From assembly GCF_020831365.1 (NCBI RefSeq), contig NZ_JAJHPV010000013.1, positions 186,001-250,000 of the forward strand: a stretch of 64,000 bases of DNA, read 5' to 3'. Made by a program: the position numbers and the translations under genes. Source of the stretch: Massilia agrisoli. Lineage in GTDB: Bacteria; Pseudomonadota; Gammaproteobacteria; Burkholderiales; Burkholderiaceae_D. This document shows positions 15,987 through 26,066 of the stretch, piece after piece. Within the stretch, counting starts at the first letter, position 1. Every line of letters starts with the position of its first letter. The notes under the pieces were generated by a model that saw only the letters and a list, made by a program, of their open reading frames with translations, was not told the DNA's origin and searched no databases.

Positions 15987-17513
15987 CTAGTCGCGATGAC
16001 GTTTTTCGCGCTTGACTTCGAGGCTGCTGACCACATGTCCAGTGGGGTCGACCGTCTCGAGTTTGACGTCGAATCCCCACAGGCGGGCGACATGGCGCAG
16101 CACTTCCTGGGCCTGCTGGTTCAGCGGGCGCCGCTGGAACTGGGTATGGCGCAGGGTCAGCGCGCGGTCGTCCCGTGTATTTACCTGCCAGACCTGGATG
16201 TTGGGTTCGCGGTTGCCCAGGTTGTATTGCTCGGCCAGTTGCTGGCGCACGTAGCGGTAGCCGGCTTCATCATGGATCGCCGAGACGGTCAGCTTGTCGT
16301 TCTTGTCGTCGTCGAGTACGGCGAAGAAGTGGAAGTCGCGGATCAGCTTGGGCGATAAATACTGGGCGATGAAGCTCTCGTCCTTGAAATTGCGCATTGC
16401 GAAATCGAGGGCCTTCTTCCAGTCGGTGCCGGCCATGTTGGGGAACCACTCGCGGTCTTCGGGTGTCGGGTCGTCGCAGATGCGGCGGATGTCGCTCATC
16501 ATGGCGAAGCCCAGGGCATACGGGTTGATGCCGCTGTAGTAGGGGCTGGTGGCGGGCGGCTGGTAGACAACATTGGTATGGCTCTGCAAGAACTCGAGCA
16601 TGAAGCCGTCGCCGACCACGCCTTCTTTATAGAGCTCCTGCAAAATCGTGTAATGCCAGAAGGTGGCCCAGCCTTCGTTCATCACCTGGGTCTGGCGCTG
16701 CGGGTAGAAGTACTGCGAGATCTTGCGCGTGATGCGCACCAGCTCGCGCTGCCACGGTTCCAGCAGCGGCGCATACTTCTCGATAAAGTACAGCAGGTTT
16801 TCCTCCGGCTCGGGCGGGAAGCGCGGCACCGCCTCGTCGGCCACTTCTTCGTCGCGCCGCGGCACCGTGCGCCACAGCGCGTTGACCTGCGACTGTGCAT
16901 ACTCCTCGCGCTCCTTCTGGCGCGCGTTCTCCTGCGCCATCGACAGCTTGGCCGGACGCTTGTAACGGTCGACGCCATAGTTTTGCAAGGCATGGCAGGA
17001 ATCGAGCAGCAGCTCCACCGCGTCGATGCCGTGGCGCCGCTCGCACTCGGCGATGTAGTTCTTGGCAAAGACCATGTAGTCGACGATGGCGTCGGCATCG
17101 GTCCAGGTGCGGAACAGGTAATTGCCCTTGAAGAAGGAGTTGTGCCCGTAGGCAGCGTGCGCGATCACCAGCGCCTGCATCGCCAGGCTGTTCTCTTCCA
17201 TCAGGTAGGCGATGCAGGGGTTCGAGTTGATGACGATCTCGTAGGCAAGGCCCATCTGCCCGCGCTTGTAGCTCTTCTCGGTGGTGAGGAAGTGCTTGCC
17301 GAACGACCAGTGGTTGTACGACACCGGCATGCCGACCGAGGTGTAGGCGTCCATCATCTGCTCGGCGGTGATGATCTCGAGCTGGTTTGGATAGGTGTCG
17401 AGGCCGAATCCCTTGGCCACGCGGCGGATTTCATCGTGCGCGTGCTCGATCAGGTCGAAGGTCCACTCCGACTGTTCAGGCAGGGCGCGCGGATTTTTCG
17501 GGTCTCTGGGCAT
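15987..17513 (-). CDS. SpoVR family protein (YcgB-like)
   Basis: The 508-residue protein matches the SpoVR/YcgB family in length and character, with YNHWSFGKHF, INSNPCIAYLMEENS, GHNSFFKGNYLF and MNEGWATFWHYTI. Its biochemical function is unknown; in Bacillus it affects the spore cortex, while in Gram-negatives it accompanies PrkA and YeaH in a stress- or starvation-linked unit. ATG at 17513 is preferred to the in-frame TTG at 17519, because AAGAG upstream is better placed. It follows yeaH by 17 bases. Confidence 0.93.
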   Translation of the reverse strand: MPRDPKNPRALPEQSEWTFDLIEHAHDEIRRVAKGFGLDTYPNQLEIITAEQMMDAYTSVGMPVSYNHWSFGKHFLTTEKSYKRGQMGLAYEIVINSNPCIAYLMEENSLAMQALVIAHAAYGHNSFFKGNYLFRTWTDADAIVDYMVFAKNYIAECERRHGIDAVELLLDSCHALQNYGVDRYKRPAKLSMAQENARQKEREEYAQSQVNALWRTVPRRDEEVADEAVPRFPPEPEENLLYFIEKYAPLLEPWQRELVRITRKISQYFYPQRQTQVMNEGWATFWHYTILQELYKEGVVGDGFMLEFLQSHTNVVYQPPATSPYYSGINPYALGFAMMSDIRRICDDPTPEDREWFPNMAGTDWKKALDFAMRNFKDESFIAQYLSPKLIRDFHFFAVLDDDKNDKLTVSAIHDEAGYRYVRQQLAEQYNLGNREPNIQVWQVNTRDDRALTLRHTQFQRRPLNQQAQEVLRHVARLWGFDVKLETVDPTGHVVSSLEVKREKRHRD

Positions 17514-17530
17514 CGTCAATACTCTTTAAA

Positions 17531-18799
17531 CTATTTCACCTGTTTCTTGAACAATTCGCGGAACACCGGGTAGATGTCGGCCGGGGTCACGATCTTCTGC
17601 ATCGCGAAGTTGCGGTGGTGGTCCATCACTTCGGCGTACTGCTCCCACAAGTTCTGCTGCGGGCCATCGGTGATCTCGACATAGGTGTAGTACTGCACCT
17701 TCGGCATGATGCTGTTGATCAGGAGCTGCTTGCACAACACCGAATCGTTGTCCCAGTTGTCGCCGTCGGACGCCTGCGCCACATAGCTGTTCCAGTCGCC
17801 GTTGGCGTAACGCTCGCCGAGGATCTTCTGCAGCAGGTGCAGCGCCGACGACACCACCGTGCCGCCCGACTCGCGCGAGTGGAAGAACTCGTTCTCGTCC
17901 ACCTCGGCCGCGGCGGTATGGTGGCGGATGAACACCACGTCGATCTTGTCGTACACGCGCTTGAGGAACAGGTACAGCAAGATGAAGAAGCGCTTGGCGG
18001 TGTCCTTGCGGCCTTCGTCCATCGAGCCCGACACGTCCATGATGCAGAACATCACGGCCTGGGTGCTTGGCTTGGGCACCTTGATGCGGTTGCTGTAGCG
18101 CAGGTCGAACGGGTCGATGAAGGGAATCGCGTTCAGGCGCGTGTGCAGGTGATGCACCTGGCGCTTCAGTTCGATGAACTGCGGATCGTCCTCGGCCACG
18201 CCGTCGTCCAGCATGCGCGCCAGTTCTTCCTCCAGCCGCGCCACTTCCTTGCGCGAGCCGCCGCCCACGGCGATGCGCCGGCCCAGCGCGCCGCGCAGCG
18301 AGCGCAGCACGTGGATGTTGGAGGGCGTGCCGGACATGTTGTAGCCGGCGCGCTGGTTCTTGAACTCGGGTGTCTGGGTCAGCTGCGTCTTGATCATGTT
18401 CGGCAGCTCAAGATCCTCGAAGAAGTAGTTCATGAATTCTTCGCGGGTGAGCTCGAACATGAAGTCGTCCTGCGTGGTCTCCTCGCTGTTGCCGGCCCGG
18501 CCGCGCCCGGCCCCGCCGCCGCTGCGCGGGCGGTTGAACTGGTCGCCTTTCTGGTACTCGGTATTGCCGGGATTGACGGTCTCCCACACACCGCCATGCG
18601 CATGGCCGAAATGCGGCTCGCCCACGTCCTTGACGGGGATCGAGACCTTTTCGCCATTCTCGATGTCAGTGATCGAGCGGCCCTTGATGGCGCGCCCGAC
18701 GGCATCCTTGATCTGGCTCTTGTAACGCCGTAAGAAGCGCTCGCGGTTGATCGCTGACTTGTTCTTGCCTTGCAAGCGTCGGTCGATGAGGTAAGTCAA
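17531..18799 (-). CDS. yeaH: YeaH/YhbH family protein (DUF444, VWA-like), TTG start
   Basis: The 422-residue protein contains a von Willebrand A-like fold with a metal-site motif, MFCIMDVSGSMDEG (DxSxS), near residue 229. The N-terminus LIDRRLQGKNKSAINRERFL matches this family's start. The gene begins with TTG at 18799: AGGAGG sits 7 bases upstream and there is no ATG near. Function is unknown, but it is co-encoded with PrkA across proteobacteria and is thought to work with it. A Gly/Arg-rich segment (about 88-105) interrupts an otherwise conserved sequence. Confidence 0.93.
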   Translation of the reverse strand: MTYLIDRRLQGKNKSAINRERFLRRYKSQIKDAVGRAIKGRSITDIENGEKVSIPVKDVGEPHFGHAHGGVWETVNPGNTEYQKGDQFNRPRSGGGAGRGRAGNSEETTQDDFMFELTREEFMNYFFEDLELPNMIKTQLTQTPEFKNQRAGYNMSGTPSNIHVLRSLRGALGRRIAVGGGSRKEVARLEEELARMLDDGVAEDDPQFIELKRQVHHLHTRLNAIPFIDPFDLRYSNRIKVPKPSTQAVMFCIMDVSGSMDEGRKDTAKRFFILLYLFLKRVYDKIDVVFIRHHTAAAEVDENEFFHSRESGGTVVSSALHLLQKILGERYANGDWNSYVAQASDGDNWDNDSVLCKQLLINSIMPKVQYYTYVEITDGPQQNLWEQYAEVMDHHRNFAMQKIVTPADIYPVFRELFKKQVK

Positions 18800-18862
18800 A
18801 GCGGACCTCCTGCTGAAATTCTTGCCTGGCCGGCACGCCTGTGCCGGCCAGTTGCTTCCATC

Positions 18863-20785
18863 TTACGACGATTTCCGAACGCGCAGGTACCATTCGCACA
18901 GCAGGCGAACCTGCTTGGCGGTGTAGCCTTTTTCGACCATGCGCGCGACGAAGTCGGCATGCTTGTTGGCGTCCTCCGCACTGGCTTTCGCGTTGAACGA
19001 GATTACCGGCAGCAGTTCCTCGGTATTCGAGAACATCTTCTTCTCGATTACCGTGCGGAACTTCTCGTAGCTGGTCCACGCCGGGTTTTTCCCGCCGTTG
19101 GTGGCGCGCGCGCGCAGGCCGAAGTTGACGATTTCGTTGCGGAAATCCTTCGGGTTCGAAATGCCGGCCGGCTTTTCGATCTTTTCCAGTTCGGCGTTGA
19201 GCTGCTCGCGGTCGAAACTTTCGCCGGTATCCGGATCGCGGAACTCCTGGTCCTGGATCCAGAAATCGGCAAACGTCACGTAGCGGTCGAAGATGTTCTG
19301 GCCGTACTCCGAGTAGCTTTCGAGGTAGGCGGTCTGGATCTCCTTGCCGATGAAGTCGACGTAGCGCTGCGCCAGGTGTTCCTTGATGTAGGAGAAGTAG
19401 CGCTGCTCCAGTTCGGGCGCAAACTCCTCGCGCTCGATCTGCTGCTCCAGTACATACAGCAGGTGCACCGGATTGGCCGCCACTTCCGAATTATCGAAGT
19501 TGAACACCTTCGACAAAATCTTGAAGGCGAAGCGGGTCGACAGGCCGTTCATGCCTTCGTCCACGCCGGCATAGTCGACATACTCGTGGATCGACTTGGC
19601 CTTCGGGTCGGTGTCCTTCAGGTTTTCGCCGTCGTACACCAGCATCTTCGAGAAGATACTGGAGTTTTCCGGCTCCTTCAGGCGCGACAAAATCGCGAAC
19701 TGCGCCATCATCTTCATCGTGCCGGGCGCGCACGGCGCTTTCTCCAGCGACGAATTGCGGATCAGTTTCTCGTAGATGTGCACTTCGTCCGACACGCGCA
19801 GGCAGTAAGGCACCTTGACGATGTAGATACGGTCGAGGAAAGCCTCGTTGTTGCGGTTGTTGCGGAAGGTCTTCCATTCCGACTCGTTCGAGTGCGCCAG
19901 CACGATGCCTTCGAACGGAATCGCGCCGAAGCCTTCGGTGCCCTTGTAGTTGCCTTCCTGGGTCGCAGTCAGCAGCGGGTGCAGCACCTTGATCGGGGCC
20001 TTGAACATCTCGACGAATTCCATCAGGCCCTGGTTGCCCAGGCACAGGCCGCCGGAGTAGCTGTAGGCGTCGGGATCGTCCTGCGCATAATCTTCCAGCT
20101 TGCGGATGTCGACCTTGCCGACCAGCGAGGAGATATCCTGGTTGTTTTCGTCGCCCGGCTCGGTTTTCGAGATCGCGATCTGCTTGAGCACCGACGGATA
20201 GCGCTTCACCACGCGGAACTTGTTGATGTCGCCGTTGAACTCGTGCAGTCGCTTGACCGCCCATGGGCTCGGGATGGTGCGCAGGTAGCGGCGCGGGATG
20301 CCGTAGTCTTCTTCGAGGATAACGCCGTCTTCGTCCTCATTGAACAGGCCGAGCGGCGACTCGTTGACCGGCGAGCCCTTGATGCAGTAGAACGGCACCT
20401 GTTCCATCAGGTGCTTGAGCTTTTCGGCGATTGACGACTTGCCGCCGCCTACGGGGCCGAGCAGGTACAGGATCTGCTTGCGTTCCTCCAGCCCCTGCGC
20501 CGCGTGGCGGAAGTACGAGACGACCTGCTCGATCACTTCCTCCATGCCGTAGAACTCCGCGAAAGCCGGGTACAGCTTGATGACCTTGTTGGCGAAGATG
20601 CGCGACAGGCGCGTGTCGTTGCGCGTGTCGACCAGCTTCGGCTCGCCGATTGCCGCCAGCATTCGCTCGGGCGCGCTGGCGTAGGTCAGCGGATCCTTTT
20701 TGCACAGTGCCAGATACTCGGAAAGCGAATATTCCTCTTCACGGGTACGCTCGTAGCGAGCTGCGTAGTTGTCAAAAATGGTCAT
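18863..20785 (-). CDS. prkA: PrkA family serine protein kinase / AAA ATPase
   Basis: The 640-residue protein has the usual PrkA (YeaG) length. A Walker A loop, LLGPVGGGKSSIAEKL, lies near residue 100, with AHSNESEWKTF and AFLDRIYIVKVPYCLR in the AAA part, and a C-terminal region related to kinases. E. coli YeaG acts in nutrient-stress responses; AAA-type proteolytic activity has also been reported for Bacillus PrkA. AAGGA lies 8 bases before the ATG at 20785, which is preferred to an upstream extension. It is first in prkA-yeaH-spoVR. Confidence 0.95.
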   Translation of the reverse strand: MTIFDNYAARYERTREEEYSLSEYLALCKKDPLTYASAPERMLAAIGEPKLVDTRNDTRLSRIFANKVIKLYPAFAEFYGMEEVIEQVVSYFRHAAQGLEERKQILYLLGPVGGGKSSIAEKLKHLMEQVPFYCIKGSPVNESPLGLFNEDEDGVILEEDYGIPRRYLRTIPSPWAVKRLHEFNGDINKFRVVKRYPSVLKQIAISKTEPGDENNQDISSLVGKVDIRKLEDYAQDDPDAYSYSGGLCLGNQGLMEFVEMFKAPIKVLHPLLTATQEGNYKGTEGFGAIPFEGIVLAHSNESEWKTFRNNRNNEAFLDRIYIVKVPYCLRVSDEVHIYEKLIRNSSLEKAPCAPGTMKMMAQFAILSRLKEPENSSIFSKMLVYDGENLKDTDPKAKSIHEYVDYAGVDEGMNGLSTRFAFKILSKVFNFDNSEVAANPVHLLYVLEQQIEREEFAPELEQRYFSYIKEHLAQRYVDFIGKEIQTAYLESYSEYGQNIFDRYVTFADFWIQDQEFRDPDTGESFDREQLNAELEKIEKPAGISNPKDFRNEIVNFGLRARATNGGKNPAWTSYEKFRTVIEKKMFSNTEELLPVISFNAKASAEDANKHADFVARMVEKGYTAKQVRLLCEWYLRVRKSS

Positions 20786-22402
<1,617 letters not shown>

Positions 22403-22408
22403 AAGCAC

Positions 22409-24940
22409 ATGCTGATCCAATCCCTGCGCATGACCGCGCGCGACTGGCGCGCCGGCGAGCTGCGCTTCCTGCTGATCGCCCTGATTGTCGCCGTGTCGGC
22501 GCTGTCGGCGGTCGGCTTCTTTATCGACCGCATGCGCACGGGCCTGAACCGCGACGCCCACCAGCTGCTGGGCGCCGACCTGCTGGTGGGGGCGGACCAG
22601 CCGGTCAGGGCCGAATGGCGGCGCGAAGCCGAGCGGCGCGGCCTGGTGCTGGCCGATACCGTGGTGTTCCCGAGCATGGCGCAGGCCGGCGAGGGCGAAG
22701 CCTCGATGGCCCAGCTGTCGTCGATCAAGGCGGTCTCCAAGGGCTACCCGCTGCGCGGCCAGGTGAAAATCACCCAAGACCCTGCTAGGGCTGGTGAAGC
22801 GCTGGGCGAACGCACGCGCGATACGCCGGCGTCCGGCACGGTATGGGTCGACCCGCAAATCCTCACCGCGCTGGGCGCCAGCGTCGGCAGCAGCATCACG
22901 GTGGGCGACAAGCGCTTTACGATCGCCCAGCTCATCGCCGCGGAACCTGACCGCGGCGCGGCCTTCGTCAACTTCGCCCCGCGCGTGATGATGGCGCTGG
23001 AGGACCTGGCTGCGACCGGACTGGTTGGCAACGGCTCGCGCGTTACCTACCGCATGCAGGTGGCGGCGCCATCGAACAACGACATGGCGCGCGTGTCCGG
23101 CTACGAAGCCTGGCTCAAGGGCCAGATCTCGGCGGACAAGGTCAAGGGCGTGCGCATCGAGTCGCTGGAAAACGGCCGCCCTGAAATGCGCGCCACGCTG
23201 GACCGCGCCGACCGTTTCCTGTCGCTGGTCGGCCTGCTGTCGGCGATGCTGGCCGCGGTCGCGGTAGCGATGGCCGCGCGCCGCTTCATGCTGCGCCACC
23301 TCGACGCCTGCGCGATGCTGCGCTGCCTCGGCCTGACGCAAAACCAGGTGACCGCGCTGTACCTGATCGAATTTACCCTGGTCGGCCTGGCGGGCAGCGT
23401 GGTGGGCGTGCTGGTTGGCTTCGGCGCGCACTACGTGCTGCTCGAACTGCTCGGCCAGCTGGTCGCCACCGACCTGCCGCCGGTGTCGCTGCTGCCTGCG
23501 TTCCAGGGCATTGCCACCGGCATGCTGCTGCTGGTCGGGTTTGCGCTGCCGCCGGTGCTCCAGCTGCGCAACGTGCCGCACAACCGCGTGATCCGCCGCG
23601 AGCAGGCCGCACCCAAGCCGATGGCGCTGGCCACGTACGGCCTGGGCATCTGCGTGTTCGTCGGGCTGCTGCTGTGGCAGGCGGGCGACATCAAGCTGGC
23701 CTTGATGACGGCGGCCGGTTTCCTCGGCGGCTTTGCCGTGTTCGCGCTGGTGGCCTGGCTGGGGCTGAAATCGCTCAAGCGGCTGCGCGGCGTGGTCGAC
23801 AACCAGAGCTGGCGTTTTGCCGTCACTTCGCTGCAGCGCCGTCCGGGCGCGACCATCGTGCAGGTGGTATCGCTGGCGCTCGGCCTGATGGCGCTGCTGA
23901 TCCTGACCGTCGTGCGCGGCGACCTCACGCAGGCGTGGCGTACCGCGACTCCGCCCGACGCGCCGAACCGCTTCGTGATCAACATCCAGGACGACCAGAA
24001 GAGCGCCATTGAACAGCGCCTGGGCGCCGCCGGCGTCAAGGAAGTAGTGCTGTACCCGATGATCCGCGGCCGCCTGACCTCGGTCAACGGCCAGCCGATC
24101 ACGCGCGACACCTACGACACCGACGACGCGCGCCGCATGTCGGACCGCGAATTCAACCTGTCGACCATGAAGGACATGCCGGCGACGAACGAGATCGTGG
24201 CGGGCAAGTGGTTCAGCGACGCGCCGGGCGTGGCCGAAGCCTCGGTGGAGCAGGGCATCGCCAAGACGCTGCGGCTTAAGCTGGGCGACGTCATGCGCTT
24301 TAACATCGGCGGCCTGGATGTCGATGTGAAGGTGACCAGCCTGCGCAAGCTGGAGTGGGGATCGATGCGGGCGAACTTCTTCGTCATCATCAACCCGGCG
24401 GCGATGGAGTCTGCCGCCCAGACCTACATGACGGCCTTCCATCTGCCCGGTGACGGCGCGCAGCTCGGTAATTCGCTGTCGCGCGAGTTCCCGAACCTGA
24501 CCGTGATCGACGTCAGCGGGATCATCCGCCAGGTGCAGGAAGTGGTGGACCAGGTGGTTGTGGCGGTGGAGTTCCTGTTCATGTTCACGCTGGCGTCGGG
24601 CGTGCTGGTGCTGTACGCCGCGCTGATGGGATCGCAGGACGAGCGCACCCGCGAGGCGGGCCTGCTGCGGGCGCTGGGCGCGACGCGCAAGCAGCTGTCG
24701 CAGGCGCAGTGGATCGAGTTTTCGCTAGTGGGCGGGCTGGCCGGGCTGCTCGCCGCGACCGGCGCCGCGGCGCTGGGATGGGCGCTGGCGACCTACCAGT
24801 TCAAGTTCCCGTGGGAGTTCAGCCCGACCGTGTGGCTGGCCGGTATCGTGGTCGGCGCGCTGTGCGCGATTATCGGTGGATGGCTGGGATTGCGGATGGT
24901 GCTCAGGCAGCCGCCATTGCAGACCTTGCGCGAGGCTTGA
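22409..24940 (+). CDS. FtsX-like ABC transporter permease (YbbP type), no adjacent ATPase
   Basis: The 843-residue membrane protein has the YbbP plan: an N-terminal helix (RFLLIALIVAVSALSAVGFF), a large extracytoplasmic region, a first FtsX core (LLSAMLAAVAVAMAARRFML), more helices, a second periplasmic region and a second FtsX core near the C-terminus (FLFMFTLASGVLVLYAALMG). Such permeases normally pair with a LolD-like ATPase (YbbA); none is encoded in this window. They belong to the MacB/LolCDE group acting on envelope substrates. It starts 6 bases after the deaminase gene. Confidence 0.88.
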   Translation: MLIQSLRMTARDWRAGELRFLLIALIVAVSALSAVGFFIDRMRTGLNRDAHQLLGADLLVGADQPVRAEWRREAERRGLVLADTVVFPSMAQAGEGEASMAQLSSIKAVSKGYPLRGQVKITQDPARAGEALGERTRDTPASGTVWVDPQILTALGASVGSSITVGDKRFTIAQLIAAEPDRGAAFVNFAPRVMMALEDLAATGLVGNGSRVTYRMQVAAPSNNDMARVSGYEAWLKGQISADKVKGVRIESLENGRPEMRATLDRADRFLSLVGLLSAMLAAVAVAMAARRFMLRHLDACAMLRCLGLTQNQVTALYLIEFTLVGLAGSVVGVLVGFGAHYVLLELLGQLVATDLPPVSLLPAFQGIATGMLLLVGFALPPVLQLRNVPHNRVIRREQAAPKPMALATYGLGICVFVGLLLWQAGDIKLALMTAAGFLGGFAVFALVAWLGLKSLKRLRGVVDNQSWRFAVTSLQRRPGATIVQVVSLALGLMALLILTVVRGDLTQAWRTATPPDAPNRFVINIQDDQKSAIEQRLGAAGVKEVVLYPMIRGRLTSVNGQPITRDTYDTDDARRMSDREFNLSTMKDMPATNEIVAGKWFSDAPGVAEASVEQGIAKTLRLKLGDVMRFNIGGLDVDVKVTSLRKLEWGSMRANFFVIINPAAMESAAQTYMTAFHLPGDGAQLGNSLSREFPNLTVIDVSGIIRQVQEVVDQVVVAVEFLFMFTLASGVLVLYAALMGSQDERTREAGLLRALGATRKQLSQAQWIEFSLVGGLAGLLAATGAAALGWALATYQFKFPWEFSPTVWLAGIVVGALCAIIGGWLGLRMVLRQPPLQTLREA

Positions 24941-24950
24941 ACTTGATTCG

Positions 24951-25029
24951 GCGGATGCGCTGCGCTTATCTGCCCTGCGGTGAGCGGTCCACGGTCCGTA
25001 GGCCGGATAAGCGCAAAGCGCGCATCCGC
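24951..25029. repeat. REP/BIME-like inverted repeat
   Basis: GCGGATGCGCTGCGCTTATC begins the left arm (24951-24970), and a right arm at 25003-25029 (GGCCGGATAAGCGCAAAGC onward) is its near-perfect inverse. The element sits between the convergent permease and response-regulator genes. Such elements are typically transcribed 3' structures that stabilise or end mRNAs. Confidence 0.7.
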
Positions 25030-25039
25030 AGGCACACCG

Positions 25040-26050
25040 CTACCGCATCTGCTGCGGCCCCTGGTGCGTCCGCAGGAAATCGTTATACGAGTAGGTCTCG
25101 TTCGCGATCACTCCCGCTTCAAGCTTGAACAGCGCCCAGAAGTAGTTCTGCTCGCCCCGGCACACGTGCGCCGGTTCGATGTACTTGTGCCAGCCATTGG
25201 CAAACGCCTCCATGTACATCCCGTCGCCATCATGGAAGTAGGGGATCACACGCCGTTCCTGCAGCGCGTCGAGCAGCGACTGCGGCGCCGCGTTGTCGTT
25301 GGCGATCTCGTAATGGGCGTTCATCCCTGCCTCCGTCTCCACCACCAGCAGCATCGCGCGGCCCTCGGTGTCATACATCAGCAGCCCGGCGGGATCGGGG
25401 TACAGGTAATGCTCGACGATCCCATGTTCCGCCACCAGCTCGCGCACCAATGTCGCGACCGCGGGATCGGCCACAAAGCTGTAGCTGTGCAGCGCGAGCA
25501 GGTCGCGCAGCGGTTCCGAGCGCGCAGAAAAATACTCGCGCTGCAGCGCATGGATCTCGCTTTCGAGCCGATCCAGCGCATTTTCGTCGCTCTTCTTGAT
25601 GTAGCGGTCGATCAGGCCGCGGTTGAACGCATCGACCGCCACCTTCTCGTCCGCCGCGCCGGTGAACAGGATCTTCTTGCATGGCAGGTGGCGCACCGCT
25701 TCGCACAGTTCGACCCCGTTCATCTGCGGCATCGAATAGTCGACCACCAGCACCGAAGGCGTCAGGAAGCGCCGGGCCTCGAAGCTGATGCGGTGGATCT
25801 GCTCAAGGTCGAGCGCGACGTTGCATTGCGTCGTCTTGCGCGGGTAGGTGTCGAAACTGGCCGACAGCGCGCCTTCGGCCTGGCCTGGCGTGCCGGTTTG
25901 CCGCGATAGCCAGGCCAGCGCGCTGCTGATGTCGTGGAAGGAAACGCTGGCGAGTGTCGGGTCGAGCTGGAAGGACAGGCTGCGCAGGAAGTTTTCGCTG
26001 TCGTCGACCAGGACGGTCAGGCTGGGGTGGTGGTAGATGGGAAGGGACAT
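25040..26050 (-). CDS. LqsR/JqsR-like response regulator with non-HTH C-terminal domain
   Basis: The 336-residue protein has an N-terminal receiver. The acidic pocket is Asp16-Asp17 (VLVDDS), the phospho-acceptor is Asp104 in VLVVDYSMP, the threonine is in LFTGAAD (about 130), and the lysine is in YIKKSD (about 152). About 85 residues separate acidic pair and acceptor, roughly twice the usual spacing, so an insertion is present. The C-terminal ~145 residues show no helix-turn-helix. LqsR of Legionella has about the same length and role. It starts 16 bases after the kinase gene, supporting a two-component pair. ATG at 26050 is chosen; the open frame continues into the kinase gene. Confidence 0.8.
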   Translation of the reverse strand: MSLPIYHHPSLTVLVDDSENFLRSLSFQLDPTLASVSFHDISSALAWLSRQTGTPGQAEGALSASFDTYPRKTTQCNVALDLEQIHRISFEARRFLTPSVLVVDYSMPQMNGVELCEAVRHLPCKKILFTGAADEKVAVDAFNRGLIDRYIKKSDENALDRLESEIHALQREYFSARSEPLRDLLALHSYSFVADPAVATLVRELVAEHGIVEHYLYPDPAGLLMYDTEGRAMLLVVETEAGMNAHYEIANDNAAPQSLLDALQERRVIPYFHDGDGMYMEAFANGWHKYIEPAHVCRGEQNYFWALFKLEAGVIANETYSYNDFLRTHQGPQQMR

Positions 26051-26066
26051 GGTGGCACCGTGACAG

